From: Myxococcales bacterium
Lineage (GTDB): Bacteria > Myxococcota_A > Polyangia > Nannocystales > Nannocystaceae
NCBI GenBank assembly: GCA_020633315.1
Contig: JACKDV010000013.1
Coordinates: forward strand, 1 to 64,000
Direction: 5' to 3'
DNA length: 64,000 nucleotides
In this document: positions 9,108 through 17,689 of the stretch, in pieces
How positions within the stretch are numbered: position 1 is the stretch's first letter
How the letters are laid out: every line of letters begins with the position of its first letter
Made by a program: the position numbers and the translations under genes
Notes under the pieces: model-generated
The model's input: the letters and a program-made list of their open reading frames with translations, nothing else
What the model was told of the DNA's origin: nothing
The model's database searches: none

Positions 9108-9656
9108 ATGGGCAAGGGACTGCATCGAATCGCCGCGCTGGGCTGCCTGTGGGCCTGCAACTGCTGGCTGCTGCCCCCCGGGCCGCAGCCGGAGCTGCCC
9201 GAGGAGGACTGCGCCAGCTGCTGGAGCGAGGCCGAGTTCGAGCTCGACCCCAGCTGCGAGCTCGAGGGCACGCTCACGGTCGTGGTGGGCGACGGCTACG
9301 ACCAGCTGGTGCCGCTGGCCGACGGCGAGCCCCCGGTGATCTACTCGGGCCCGCAGGGCGGTCGGCACCACTACGTGGCGGTGCGCGTGGAGGGCGTGGA
9401 CCCCTCCCGCTACGACCGCGTGGAGCTGCAGGTGGACGCCTACCTGCCCGACGAGTGCCCCGATGACGGCGAGGCCTGCGGCCCGGGCTCCTTCAGCCAG
9501 ACCCTGGTGCTCGGGGGCAGCCCGCCCTGGCGGATGGTGGACGGAGGCGTGGAGGAGTACGGCATCGTGGTGCCCATGGACGGCGCCGACGTGGTGGTGC
9601 AGGCCCAGGTGCTCGACCCCTGCGGCCGCGAGGGCTGGGCCCAGCACCGCTGGTAG
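9108..9656 (+). CDS. Secreted hypothetical protein, possible lipoprotein
   Basis: 182 residues. The N-terminus (MGKGLHRIAALGCLWACNCWLL) has a basic residue cluster, a short hydrophobic stretch and cysteines, consistent with a signal peptide and perhaps a lipobox, though no single cleavage site is clear. The rest is acidic and Cys-containing with several beta-strand-like segments (TLTVVVGDG, HHYVAVRVEG, RVELQVDAY, ADVVVQAQV), suggesting one beta-sandwich domain with disulfides. No family recognised. It is flanked by strong hairpins on both sides, so it is probably transcribed alone. Confidence 0.65.
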   Translation: MGKGLHRIAALGCLWACNCWLLPPGPQPELPEEDCASCWSEAEFELDPSCELEGTLTVVVGDGYDQLVPLADGEPPVIYSGPQGGRHHYVAVRVEGVDPSRYDRVELQVDAYLPDECPDDGEACGPGSFSQTLVLGGSPPWRMVDGGVEEYGIVVPMDGADVVVQAQVLDPCGREGWAQHRW

Positions 9657-9684
9657 CGTCGGCGGCACGGCGGCCTCGAAACGA

Positions 9685-9721
9685 CTCGAGCCCGCGTTCC
9701 GTTGGGGAACGCGGGCTCGAG
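9685..9721. terminator. Bidirectional terminator between convergent genes
   Basis: A perfect 16-base stem: CTCGAGCCCGCGTTCC at 9685-9700 pairs with GGAACGCGGGCTCGAG at 9706-9721 around the loop GTTGG. It sits between the plus-strand gene ending at 9656 and the minus-strand gene ending at 9753. Confidence 0.85.
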
Positions 9722-9752
9722 CGCGTTGGGCCCGCGGGCGGGCGAGGACGGG

Positions 9753-10226
9753 CTAGTAGCCGGGCTGCTGGTAGCCCTGCTGCGGCTGCTGCGCGTAGGC
9801 GGGCTGCATCGCCGGCTGCTGCGGGTAGCCCGGCTGCACCATCGGCTGCTGCGGGTAGCCCTGCTGCACCATCGCCTGCTGCGGGTAGACCGGAGCGCCC
9901 GAGAGCATCGCGTTGAGGGCCGCGGTCACCTCCTCGGCGGAGGCCTTCTGCGACTTGTAGACGGTGAGCAGGAAGATCACCAGCGGGATCAGCACGCCCA
10001 GGAACACGATCGCCAGCACGAACACCAGCTGCAGGCCCATGTTGGGGAAGTTGCCGTTGATGATCAGCTTGTTCTTGCGGAACAGGATGGTGGCCCCGAC
10101 GGCGGCCGACTTCTCGGCCACGATGATGCTGCCTCCCCGCATGCTGAGCTTGTAGCCGGGCAGCATCGCCTGGAGCTGGGGGATCACGGCCTTGGGGTCC
10201 ATGGGCTGGGGGATGGCGATCTTCAT
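9753..10226 (-). CDS. Small membrane protein with Gln/Pro/Tyr-rich tail
   Basis: 157 residues. Residues 1-70 form a soluble domain (MKIAIPQPMDPKAVIPQLQAM). One long or two short hydrophobic segments follow at about 72-100 (LVFVLAIVFLGVLIPLVIFLL). The C-terminal 50 residues are a repeat of YPQQPMVQPG-type units rich in Gln, Pro, Tyr and Met. Such tails occur in small bacterial membrane proteins that form clusters or bind each other; the precise role is not known. The start was set at the ATG that begins MKIAIPQP, which removes a long shadow frame upstream. It lies 125 bases downstream of pyrF on the same strand. Confidence 0.7.
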   Translation of the reverse strand: MKIAIPQPMDPKAVIPQLQAMLPGYKLSMRGGSIIVAEKSAAVGATILFRKNKLIINGNFPNMGLQLVFVLAIVFLGVLIPLVIFLLTVYKSQKASAEEVTAALNAMLSGAPVYPQQAMVQQGYPQQPMVQPGYPQQPAMQPAYAQQPQQGYQQPGY

Positions 10227-10351
10227 GGTGGGCTCTGCGTCCTTGTGTCGGGCAAGACGGGGGCGCGTGCGCACGGTTGCACGACCGACACGGAAAAGAC
10301 GCGGGCGTCCCCGATCGGGGACCCACGCGGGCGTCGGTGCGGAGCCGCGGC

Positions 10352-11062
10352 TCAGCTCGCCGAGGCGATCTCGGCCACGATGGCGTCGGCAGCCGCGGCC
10401 GGGTCGGCGGCGCTCCGGATCGGGCGGCCCACCACCAGGTGGGTGGCCCCGTCGCCGATGGCCCGCGCGGGGGTCATCACCCGCTTCTGGTCGCCCACCT
10501 CGGCGCCGGCGGGGCGGATCCCGGGCACCACGCGGAACAACGAGGGAGCCGCCTCGACCACGCCGCGCAGCTCCTGGCCGCTGCACACGATGCCCGCGCA
10601 GCCGGCCTCGCGGGCGCACTCGGCCCGGCGGACCACCAGCTCGGCCGGGCTGCGGGTGTGCCCGGCCTCCTCGCAGGCGCGCGCGTCCTGGCTGGTGAGC
10701 ACGGTGACCGCGAGGATGCCCAGCGCGTCGCCGGCCTCCTCCACGCAGGCCCGCAGGTGCTCGACCCCGCTGCCCGCGTGCACGGTGATGAAGCGGACGC
10801 CCAGGCCCCGCGCGCTGCGGATGGCGCCCTGCATGGTGTTGGGGATGTCGTGGAGCTTGAGGTCGAGGAAGATCCCCAGCTCGGGGTGGGCCTCGCGGAT
10901 GGCCCGGACCACGCTCGGGCCCTCGGCCACGAACAGCTCGAGCCCGATCTTGAGCATGCCGACGTGACCGGCGAGGCGGCCGGCCAGCGCGAGGGCCTCG
11001 ACCTGGGACGGCACGTCGAGGGCGACGATCAGGCGATCGCGGGCGGTGAGAGGTGCGCTCAT
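10352..11062 (-). CDS. pyrF: Orotidine 5'-phosphate decarboxylase
   Basis: 236 residues, the usual length of the class I enzyme. It catalyses the last step of UMP synthesis, decarboxylation of OMP. Visible family motifs are LIVALDVPS at the N-terminus, the catalytic DLKLHDIPNT (the DxKxxD array), TVHAGSG, and the phosphate-binding VVPGIRP and VVGRPI segments near the C-terminus. The start at the ATG giving MSAPLTARD was preferred over a longer frame that would overlap the divergent kinase gene. Divergent from the kinase gene with 70 bases between them, so promoters probably share this space. Confidence 0.95.
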   Translation of the reverse strand: MSAPLTARDRLIVALDVPSQVEALALAGRLAGHVGMLKIGLELFVAEGPSVVRAIREAHPELGIFLDLKLHDIPNTMQGAIRSARGLGVRFITVHAGSGVEHLRACVEEAGDALGILAVTVLTSQDARACEEAGHTRSPAELVVRRAECAREAGCAGIVCSGQELRGVVEAAPSLFRVVPGIRPAGAEVGDQKRVMTPARAIGDGATHLVVGRPIRSAADPAAAADAIVAEIASAS

Positions 11063-11132
11063 CACCCCGGTTTGTAGCAGGCCGGGGGCGACGGTTGCCG
11101 GAGGGCGCACCGGCGGGCATGCTCGCGGCGCG

Positions 11133-12914
11133 ATGCCGATGCCGCCCAGGGACGCCGAGACCTCGCCCGCGGGGGACGCGGAGGGCTCGAGGGAGCTCGA
11201 CCCGCTGGCGGCGACCCTCGCCGGCGACTCGGGGGACACGCGGGGCTCGACCCAGGGCTCGGCCAGCGGCGGCCGGGGCTCGAGCGATCGCGACGGCGAG
11301 CTGCCCGATCACCTGGGTCGCTACCGGCTGGTGCGCAAGCTGGGCGAGGGGGGCATGGGCGTGGTGCACCTGGCCCACGACGACCAGCTCGACCGCCCGG
11401 TGGCGCTCAAGATCTTGCGGCCGGGGGGCAACGGCGACTCGCGACGACTGCTGCGAGAGGCCCGCTCGATGGCCCGGCTCTCGCACCCGCACATCGCCGC
11501 GGTCTACGACGTGGGCACCGAGGGCCAGGACGTGTACGTGGCCATGGAGTTCGTGGAGGGCCCCACCCTGCGGAGCTGGCTCGACGGCTCGCCCCCGTGG
11601 CCGCAGCGCTTCGACGTGCTGGTGCAGGCGGCCCGGGGCCTCACCGCCGCCCATGCGGCCGGGGTGACCCACCGCGACTTCAAGCCCGACAACGTGATCG
11701 TGGGCACCGACGGGCGGGCGCGGGTGCTGGACTTCGGCCTCGCCAAGCTGGCCCCGCGCACCGCGGGCCGCACCGACGAGTCCACCGACACCCAGTGGGG
11801 CGCCATCGTGGGCACGCCCCGCTACATGGCGCCCGAGCAATTGCGGACCCAGCCCGCCGGGCCCGAGGCCGATCAGTTCGCGTTCTGCGTGACCGCGTAC
11901 GAGGTCGCCTACGGCCGTCGCCCCTTCGCGGGCGAGGTGTTCGCCGACGTGGCGGTCTCGGTGCTCACCCAGCCCCCCGCCGAGCCCCCGGCCGACGCCG
12001 AGGTGCCCGAGGCGCTGTGGCCCGTGCTGCGGCAGGGCCTGCAGGTGGACCCCGCCCAGCGCTACCAGAGCATGCAGGCGCTGACCGAGGCGCTCGAGCA
12101 GGTGGCCGGGGCCCCGCCCGAGGCCGACCCCGAGCCGGTGGTCTCGCGCCCCGCCCTGCGCGACGCTCGGGAGGAGGTCCGCCAGCAGCTCACCCAGGCG
12201 TACGCCGACGACCTGCTCGACGCCGACGAGATCGACGAGCGGCTCGAGCGGCTCGAGAACGCCGAGGATCCCGAGGCGGTGCGGGCCCTGGTGGCCGACC
12301 TCGCGCCCGCCTCCGAGCCCTCGCCCCAGGGAGCCGCCGCGGCCCCGGCTGCGCTGGCCCTGGCCGCCGCCGCGGCGGGCTCGGCCGGCGGCTCGGCCCC
12401 GGCCGCCCTCGCGGTGCCCGAGGCCGCCGCCGTGGCACCGCGGGGCGCCGGCCTGCCCGCGGTGGTCAACGCCCCCGAGACCGGCCGGATGATCGCCGTG
12501 TTCTCGGGCGCCCGCCGGGCGGGCGTGTGGGTGCCGGCGCGGGTCAACCAGGTGTTCGCGATGTTCGGCGGGGCCGAGATCGACCTGCGCGAGGCCAGGA
12601 TGGAGCCCGGCACCGAGATCGAGATCCGCGTGCTGGTGATGTTCGGCGGGGTGGAGATCACCGTCGCCCCGGGCACCCACGTGCAGCTCGAGTGCACGCC
12701 GCTGTTCGGCGGGGCCGAGCAGGAGGACGCCAGCGAGCCGCCCTCCCCCAACAGCCCCATCATCCGGGTGACCGGCCTGGTGCTGTTCGGCGGGGTGACC
12801 GTGGTCGAGCGCCTGCCCGGCGAGAGCGGCTGGGCCGCCCGCAAGCGTCGCCGCAGCCGGCACAAGGCCCTGCGCGAGGCGGCCAAGCGCAAGGCGCTGC
12901 CGCCCGGGCGATGA
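11133..12914 (+). CDS. Ser/Thr protein kinase fused to DUF1707 and LiaF-like C-terminal domain
   Basis: 593 residues. The kinase domain (about 63-330) has the glycine loop LGEGGMGVVHLA, catalytic lysine K93 (VALKIL), HRDFKPDN with D182, DFG with D200 and the APE-like MAPEQ, so it is predicted active. Residues about 337-390 (REEVRQQLTQAYADDLLDADEIDERL) match the DUF1707/SHOCT-like short helical domain. An Ala-rich linker follows, then residues about 450-566 contain three repeats of a MFGG[AV]EI/LFGG beta-strand motif, as in the LiaF C-terminal (cell-wall-active antibiotic response) domain. DUF1707 and LiaF-like domains often occur together in envelope-stress proteins, but fusion to a kinase is unusual. 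No transmembrane helix is seen, so it appears cytoplasmic. Confidence 0.9.
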   Translation: MPMPPRDAETSPAGDAEGSRELDPLAATLAGDSGDTRGSTQGSASGGRGSSDRDGELPDHLGRYRLVRKLGEGGMGVVHLAHDDQLDRPVALKILRPGGNGDSRRLLREARSMARLSHPHIAAVYDVGTEGQDVYVAMEFVEGPTLRSWLDGSPPWPQRFDVLVQAARGLTAAHAAGVTHRDFKPDNVIVGTDGRARVLDFGLAKLAPRTAGRTDESTDTQWGAIVGTPRYMAPEQLRTQPAGPEADQFAFCVTAYEVAYGRRPFAGEVFADVAVSVLTQPPAEPPADAEVPEALWPVLRQGLQVDPAQRYQSMQALTEALEQVAGAPPEADPEPVVSRPALRDAREEVRQQLTQAYADDLLDADEIDERLERLENAEDPEAVRALVADLAPASEPSPQGAAAAPAALALAAAAAGSAGGSAPAALAVPEAAAVAPRGAGLPAVVNAPETGRMIAVFSGARRAGVWVPARVNQVFAMFGGAEIDLREARMEPGTEIEIRVLVMFGGVEITVAPGTHVQLECTPLFGGAEQEDASEPPSPNSPIIRVTGLVLFGGVTVVERLPGESGWAARKRRRSRHKALREAAKRKALPPGR

Positions 12915-12978
12915 CGGCCGCCCACCCACGGGGTCGCTTGCTTGCCGCGATCGTCGGGCCGCGGGCAAGCTGCGGCCC

Positions 12979-14130
12979 ATGCCGAAGCTCGATCCCTGGC
13001 AGGCGGTGTTCGACGCGGTGGAGGGCGGCGTGGCCCAGGGCGTGTACCCGGGCGCGGTGGCCCTGGTGTGGCATGCCGGCGCCACCCTGTACCACGAGGC
13101 CCACGGGGCGCTGGCCAGCCACGAGCGCAGCTCGGTCAAGGACCGGCCGGTCGAGCGCGACACCATCTACGACCTCGCCTCGCTGACCAAGGTGCTGGCC
13201 ACCACCACCTTGATCGCGCAGCTCGTCTCGCGCCGCGAGCTGTCGCTGGACCAGGCCGTACCCGAGCCGTGGAGCCAGGCCTGCCCCGGCGCCACCCTGA
13301 GCGACCTGCTCGAGCACTGCTCGGGCCTCGCCGCGCACCGCGAGTACTTCACCCGCGTGGAGCCCTTCGACGCCGCGAAGGTGCTGCACCACGTGGTCCA
13401 TACCCCGCGCGAGTACCCGCCGCGCGAGCGCACGGTGTACAGCGACCTGGGCTTCATGATCCTCGGCGCGTGGATCGAGCGCGCCACCGGGCTGCCGCTG
13501 CCGCAGGCCTTCGCCGACCGCGTGGCCTACCGCCTGGGCCTCGACGCCGGCGATCCCCCGCAGCTCGGCTACCGCCCGCTGGTCAGCCGCGCCGCGCTGG
13601 GCTGGAAGCACGAGCGCCGCATCGCCCCCACCGAGGTCTACGACGCCGCCCTGCACCCCGAGGGCCGCCCCTCGTACCTGCCCCTGCGCGAGCCCGAGGG
13701 CGTGGCCCACGGCTCGGTGCACGACGACAACGCCTACGTGATGGGCGGGGTGGCCGGGCACGCGGGGCTGTTCGGCACGGCCGAGGCGGTGGCCGAGGTG
13801 GCGCGGGCGTGGGCCGAGGACCGGGTGCCCGACGTGCGCACCGCCGTGCGCGACCGCTTCTGGCGGCCGAGCGACGTGCCCGGCTCCACCCGTCGCCTGG
13901 GCTTCGACGGCACGCCGGGGGACGGCAGCGGCACCACGGGGCGAGCGTTCTCCGAGCACACGGTGGGTCACACGGGGTTCACGGGGACCACGGTGTGGAT
14001 CGATCCGGCGGCCGAGGGCGGCCCGCGGGTGGCGGTGCTGCTGACCAACCGCGTGCACCTGGGGCGGCAGGACACACGGATCAAGGGCGTGCGGCAGGCG
14101 TTCCACGAGGCGGCAGCGCGACTGCGGTAG
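12979..14130 (+). CDS. Serine hydrolase of the beta-lactamase / class C PBP family
   Basis: 383 residues. The SxxK motif is S68-L-T-K71 in YDLASLTKVL, the second motif is Y154-S-D156 (the usual YxN with Asp in place of Asn), and the third is H331-T-G in VGHTGFTGT. These place it with the broad beta-lactamase fold esterases and peptidases, which act on D-amino-acid peptides, esters or cell-wall fragments. No signal peptide is visible, so a cytoplasmic esterase or amidase role is more likely than periplasmic resistance. It begins 64 bases after the kinase gene in the same direction and ends at a terminator facing the histidine kinase gene. Confidence 0.85.
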   Translation: MPKLDPWQAVFDAVEGGVAQGVYPGAVALVWHAGATLYHEAHGALASHERSSVKDRPVERDTIYDLASLTKVLATTTLIAQLVSRRELSLDQAVPEPWSQACPGATLSDLLEHCSGLAAHREYFTRVEPFDAAKVLHHVVHTPREYPPRERTVYSDLGFMILGAWIERATGLPLPQAFADRVAYRLGLDAGDPPQLGYRPLVSRAALGWKHERRIAPTEVYDAALHPEGRPSYLPLREPEGVAHGSVHDDNAYVMGGVAGHAGLFGTAEAVAEVARAWAEDRVPDVRTAVRDRFWRPSDVPGSTRRLGFDGTPGDGSGTTGRAFSEHTVGHTGFTGTTVWIDPAAEGGPRVAVLLTNRVHLGRQDTRIKGVRQAFHEAAARLR

Positions 14131-14196
14131 CGGGCCGCGATCCTACCCGCGGTAGGCCTCGGCGCCTCCACCGTGCCCCTCGCTCAGCACCCCTCG

Positions 14197-14218
14197 GGGT
14201 CGCCAGTGAGCGCGACCC
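14197..14218. terminator. Hairpin terminator between convergent genes
   Basis: Stem GGGTCGC (14197-14203) with GCGACCC (14212-14218), loop of 8 bases, in the 92-base gap between the convergent hydrolase and histidine kinase genes. Confidence 0.55.
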
Positions 14219-14222
14219 TGGC

Positions 14223-15932
14223 TCACCCCCCGCTCTCGCGCTCCAGCACCACGCGCTGCAGGTCCTTCGCGTTGAAGGGCTTGTCGAGCCGGGGGTTGGG
14301 CACCCGCTCGAGGAACGCGCGGGCGCGATCGGTGAAGGCACCGCCGGTCATGAAGATGAAGCGCTCGGTCAGCTCGGGGCGCTCCTCCTCCATCGCCTCG
14401 TACACGTCCATGCCCGACAGCTCGGGCATCATCAGATCGCAGAGCACCACGTCGAAGCGCGGATCGGCGCGCAGCCGCTCCAGGCCCTCGCGGCCATTGC
14501 TGGTGACGACGACCTCGCCGGGGCCCTTGAGCATGCGACGCAGGGTGCGGGCCACCAGCGCGTCGTCGTCGATCACCAGCACCCGGCGGGCGCGCGCGCG
14601 CGTCGAGGCGGGCTCGGGACCGGTCGGGGCGCTCGGCCGGAGCTCGGCCGGCCCGCTGGGCGGCAGCACCACGCGGAAGGTGGTGCCGTGCGGCAGGCGG
14701 GGCTCCATGGAGATCCGACCGCCGAGCGAGGTGACGATGTTGTGGCAGATGGAGAGGCCGAGGCCGGTGCCCTCGCCCCGCGGCTTGGTGGTGACGAAGG
14801 GCTCGAAGATCCGCGCGGCGAGGTGCCGCGGGATCCCGGGGCCGGTGTCGCTCACCTCCACCACCGCCCAGCCCTCGGCGTCGGTGGTGGTCCGCACGAG
14901 GATCTCGTGCTGCGCCGCCTCGCCCACGGGCAGGGCCTGCACGGCGTTGACCACCAGGTTGAGGAACACCTGACCGAGCTTGCCGGGATCGGCGAAGACG
15001 GCGGGGACCTCCTCGTAGTCGCGGCACAGCCCGGCGCGGTGGCGGATCTCGGTGGCGGCCATGCGCAGGGCAGAGTCCATCACGGCGCGGGGATCGACGG
15101 CCTCCATCGCCTCGGCGTGCGGCCGCGAGAAGGTGCGCAGGTCCTGGGTGATCCCCCGCATGCGCCGGGCGCCCTGCAGCGCCTCCTCGATCATCGCGAG
15201 CAGCTCGGCGTCGTCGCCCGGGGGCGAGAGCAGTGCCTGCTGCAGGAGCTCGAGGTTGCCCATGACGTAGGCGAGCGGGTTGTTGAGCTCGTGGGCCACG
15301 CCCGCGGCGAGGGTGCCCACCGAGGCCATGCGATCGGCCACCCGCAGGCGCTCGGCCATCTGCACCCACTCGGTCTGGTCGCGGATCACCACCACGATGT
15401 CACCCATGGCGCTGACGGTGAGCCGCGCCTCGTAGCGCTGCCGCCGGCCGCCGGCGCTCAGGCCCAGCTCGAGGCGCTGGGCCCCCTCCACCTGGGCCGC
15501 GCGCTCGAGCGCGGGCAGCAGCGCCTCGAGCATCTCGGACGGGAGCACCTGCGGCAGCGGGCGGCCCACGAGCGCCGCGGCGGGCTCGGTCAGGAAGCTC
15601 GGGCCGGGCACGTGGAGCTCTCGCACGGTGCGATCGGGCGCGACCACGAGCATCACGTCGGGCAGCGCGGCGAGGATGGCCCGGGTCTGGGCGTCGCGCT
15701 CGCGCAGCGCCTGCTCGGCCCGGGTGCGCGCCTCCACGTCGGCCCGCAGCTCGCGGTTGCGCTGCATCAGCTCCTGCGAGGTCAGCTCGAGCGAGCGCTC
15801 GAGCAGGCGACGATCGTCGTCGGCCTGATCGTAGGCCTCGCCCACCGCCCGCAGCAGCTCCCGCACCGGCTCCGAGAGCGCGCCCTCGTCGAGGCCGTGG
15901 CGACGCAGCTGCCGACGGAGCAGCGAATTCAT
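14223..15932 (-). CDS. Hybrid sensor histidine kinase with PAS and receiver domains
   Basis: 569 residues, soluble. A coiled coil at about 40-80 leads into a PAS-like domain (about 80-190). The HisKA domain has H214 in GVAHELNNPLAY; the HATPase domain shows NLVVNAVQAL, DTGPGIP and GTGLGLSIC. A C-terminal receiver (about 450-565) has the acidic pair DDD near its start, phospho-acceptor D499 in VVLCDLMMPE and the lysine of the LDKPF motif. Its ATG overlaps the stop of the FIST gene (ATGA), so the FIST protein is the likely input partner. The His-to-Asp pair within one chain suggests a phosphorelay; a separate output regulator is not encoded nearby. Confidence 0.93.
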   Translation of the reverse strand: MNSLLRRQLRRHGLDEGALSEPVRELLRAVGEAYDQADDDRRLLERSLELTSQELMQRNRELRADVEARTRAEQALRERDAQTRAILAALPDVMLVVAPDRTVRELHVPGPSFLTEPAAALVGRPLPQVLPSEMLEALLPALERAAQVEGAQRLELGLSAGGRRQRYEARLTVSAMGDIVVVIRDQTEWVQMAERLRVADRMASVGTLAAGVAHELNNPLAYVMGNLELLQQALLSPPGDDAELLAMIEEALQGARRMRGITQDLRTFSRPHAEAMEAVDPRAVMDSALRMAATEIRHRAGLCRDYEEVPAVFADPGKLGQVFLNLVVNAVQALPVGEAAQHEILVRTTTDAEGWAVVEVSDTGPGIPRHLAARIFEPFVTTKPRGEGTGLGLSICHNIVTSLGGRISMEPRLPHGTTFRVVLPPSGPAELRPSAPTGPEPASTRARARRVLVIDDDALVARTLRRMLKGPGEVVVTSNGREGLERLRADPRFDVVLCDLMMPELSGMDVYEAMEEERPELTERFIFMTGGAFTDRARAFLERVPNPRLDKPFNAKDLQRVVLERESGG

Positions 15933-17077
15933 GCGTCGCTCTCGCCCAGCGTGGTGACGGTCATGGTCTGGTTGTGCAGCTCGCAATCGGCGTCGAGGCT
16001 CGGGGGGCAGATCTCGCCGTAGGAGTAGAAGCCGGTCAGCACCGGCGCGGGCCCCAGCACCTCGCGCACGGCCTCGAGCTCCTCCTCGGTGCGCTGGCGC
16101 AGCACCAGCCGCCGCCCCACGCAGCTCACCAGCAGCGCCAGCTCGGCCCCCGGGCAGCGCAGGCCGGCCAGCGCCTGGTCGGCCGCGCCGTGGGCCCCGT
16201 CGATGAGGCGATCGAAGTTGGCCTTCATCAGCCGCGCGTGGTGCCCCTGCGCCATCTCCCCCACGAAGGTCACGCTGCGCGCGGCCTCGTCGATGGCGAC
16301 CAGCGTCCGCACCACGCCCTCGGCGGCGGAGCCGGGCACCCGCACCATCAGCGGGAACAGCAGGCCCGTGGCGGGCAGGCCGGCCGCGTGCTCGCCCAGG
16401 TACTCCTCGTAGAGATCCAGCGCAGGGCGGCCGTCGAGCTCGTAGAGCACGCTGCCCTCGGCGCGGGTGATCACCCGCTCGGGGCCGAAGGGATCCCAGC
16501 CCCCCCGCGAGCCGTAGCCCACCCGCAGGCGCGGGCCGTACAGCCCCACCGCCACCGCCTCGCCGCTGCGGGCCACGCCGTCGGCCACGGTCACGGTGCG
16601 ACCGAAGCGGCTGCCGTCGCCGGCGAGGCCCCCGGTCACGGTCACGCCCTCGGGCAGCGATCGGTCGAGGCCCGCGGCGAGCTCGCTGCCGTTGACCGAG
16701 AGCCCCTCGGAGAACACCAGCACGTGCACCAGCCCCTCGGCGGGGAGCTGGGCGGCGAGGGCCTCGGCGGCGGCGCGGTGGCTGGGGTGCTCGGCCAGGC
16801 TCACCCGCCCCAGCCGGCAGCCGCCGTCGTCGAAGCGGATCGCGTTGGTCACCAGGCCGTCGTCGGTGACCGAGACGTCGTGGATCTCCCCGGCGGTGGA
16901 GCAGCCGGAGAGCACGGCCCGAGGATGGCGCTCGCGCACCGCGGCCAGCATTCGCTCGTCGCCCAGCCGCTGCGCTTCACCGAACAGGAGCACGAGCTGC
17001 GCGTCGGCGGCCGCCGGATCGGCTCGAAGCGTGCGCCAGCCTCCATCGGCGCTCCAGTGGCGTTGCTCGACTCGCAT
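15929..17077 (-). CDS. FIST domain sensory protein
   Basis: 382 residues comprising a FIST N domain (about 25-220) followed by a FIST C domain (about 225-365). Recognisable features are the early LVLLFGEAQR and AVLSGCSTAGEI segments, the central GLAGDGSRFGRT, and the C-terminal GFYSYGEICP that is typical of the family end. FIST proteins are thought to sense small ligands, possibly amino acids, and are usually linked to histidine kinases or diguanylate cyclases. The ATG at 17077 was chosen over an upstream frame start because it follows a stretch without family similarity. It is translationally coupled to the downstream hybrid kinase. Confidence 0.9.
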   Translation of the reverse strand: MRVEQRHWSADGGWRTLRADPAAADAQLVLLFGEAQRLGDERMLAAVRERHPRAVLSGCSTAGEIHDVSVTDDGLVTNAIRFDDGGCRLGRVSLAEHPSHRAAAEALAAQLPAEGLVHVLVFSEGLSVNGSELAAGLDRSLPEGVTVTGGLAGDGSRFGRTVTVADGVARSGEAVAVGLYGPRLRVGYGSRGGWDPFGPERVITRAEGSVLYELDGRPALDLYEEYLGEHAAGLPATGLLFPLMVRVPGSAAEGVVRTLVAIDEAARSVTFVGEMAQGHHARLMKANFDRLIDGAHGAADQALAGLRCPGAELALLVSCVGRRLVLRQRTEEELEAVREVLGPAPVLTGFYSYGEICPPSLDADCELHNQTMTVTTLGESDA

Positions 17078-17152
17078 GGCGCCCCCACTCCTGCGACCGC
17101 TCGCCCTCACGCTCGCAGGGCCAGTCTATCAGCCTGGGGGCCGGATCGAGGG

Positions 17153-17689
17153 CTAGCGCGAGCGACGAGCCTCCTCACGCACGACCTCCACCGGAGGCCG
17201 GTCGGGAACGGTATCGCCCACGTACTCCCACGCGATCGTGCGATCGGGTCGGACCACGAAGGTCGCGGGCACGGCCAGCGACTCGCCCTCCATCTTGACC
17301 CCGTAGCTCTCGATCACCCGCGCGTCGGGATCGGAGAGCAAGGGAAACTCCACGCCCAGGCGCGTGGCGAGGGCGGCCGAGTCCTCCGGCGAGTCGACCG
17401 AGATCGCGGCGAGGCCGATGCCCTCGGACTCGAGCGCCGCGTGCTGCTCGGCCAGGTCGCCCAACTGGCGACGGCAGTGCGCTCACCAGTGCCCGCGGTA
17501 GAAGACCAGGATGGCGGGGCCTCGCTCGAGCAGCCGAGCCAGCGAGACCGAGGAGCCGTCGTGCGCCGTCAGGCTGAAGTCGGGGGCCGTCCGCTCGACC
17601 GCAGCCGGGGGCGCCTCCGTCTGCAGACGACAGGCCGCCGCACCCAGAGCCAGCCCGAGCACCCCCGCGAGGGTGACCCATCGTTTCAT
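17153..17689 (-). CDS. Thioredoxin-fold peroxiredoxin-like lipoprotein, predicted selenoprotein
   Basis: 178 residues when the in-frame TGA at 17483-17485 is read as selenocysteine. Residues 1-20 are a lipoprotein signal (hydrophobic core, then LGAAAC with C20). The mature part is an AhpC/TSA-type thioredoxin fold: TAPDFSLTAHDGS, then ILVFYRGHW, U69-A-H-C72, and onwards SVDSPEDSAAL, FPLLSDPD, VPATFVVRPDRTIAW. In relatives the residue at U69 is the redox cysteine of a CxxC motif after FYRGxW, so TGA falls exactly on the catalytic position. The frame is unbroken on both sides and codon use is normal. A SECIS-like hairpin follows the TGA. It should act as a membrane-anchored, periplasm-side peroxidase or thiol oxidoreductase. 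A nonsense mutation is the alternative. Divergent from the S9 peptidase gene. Confidence 0.85.
17451..17475 (-). promoter_or_regulatory. Bacterial SECIS-like hairpin after the TGA codon
   Basis: In the transcript, GCC + GUCGCC pairs with GGCGAC + GGC (two unpaired bases C and U on the 3' side) around the apical loop AGUUG. The loop begins 16 bases after the UGA and has G as its second base. These values fit the published bacterial SECIS consensus (UGA-to-loop distance 16-37 bases, loop 3-14 bases, G among its first two positions, bulged U below). It lies inside the coding frame, as bacterial SECIS elements do. Confidence 0.7.

Noticed and set aside
5597..9277. Very long antisense frame of over 1200 codons opposite the S8 protease
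   Set aside because: It has Gly/Arg/His/Val-biased composition typical of shadows in GC-rich DNA and lies opposite a protease with complete catalytic motifs.
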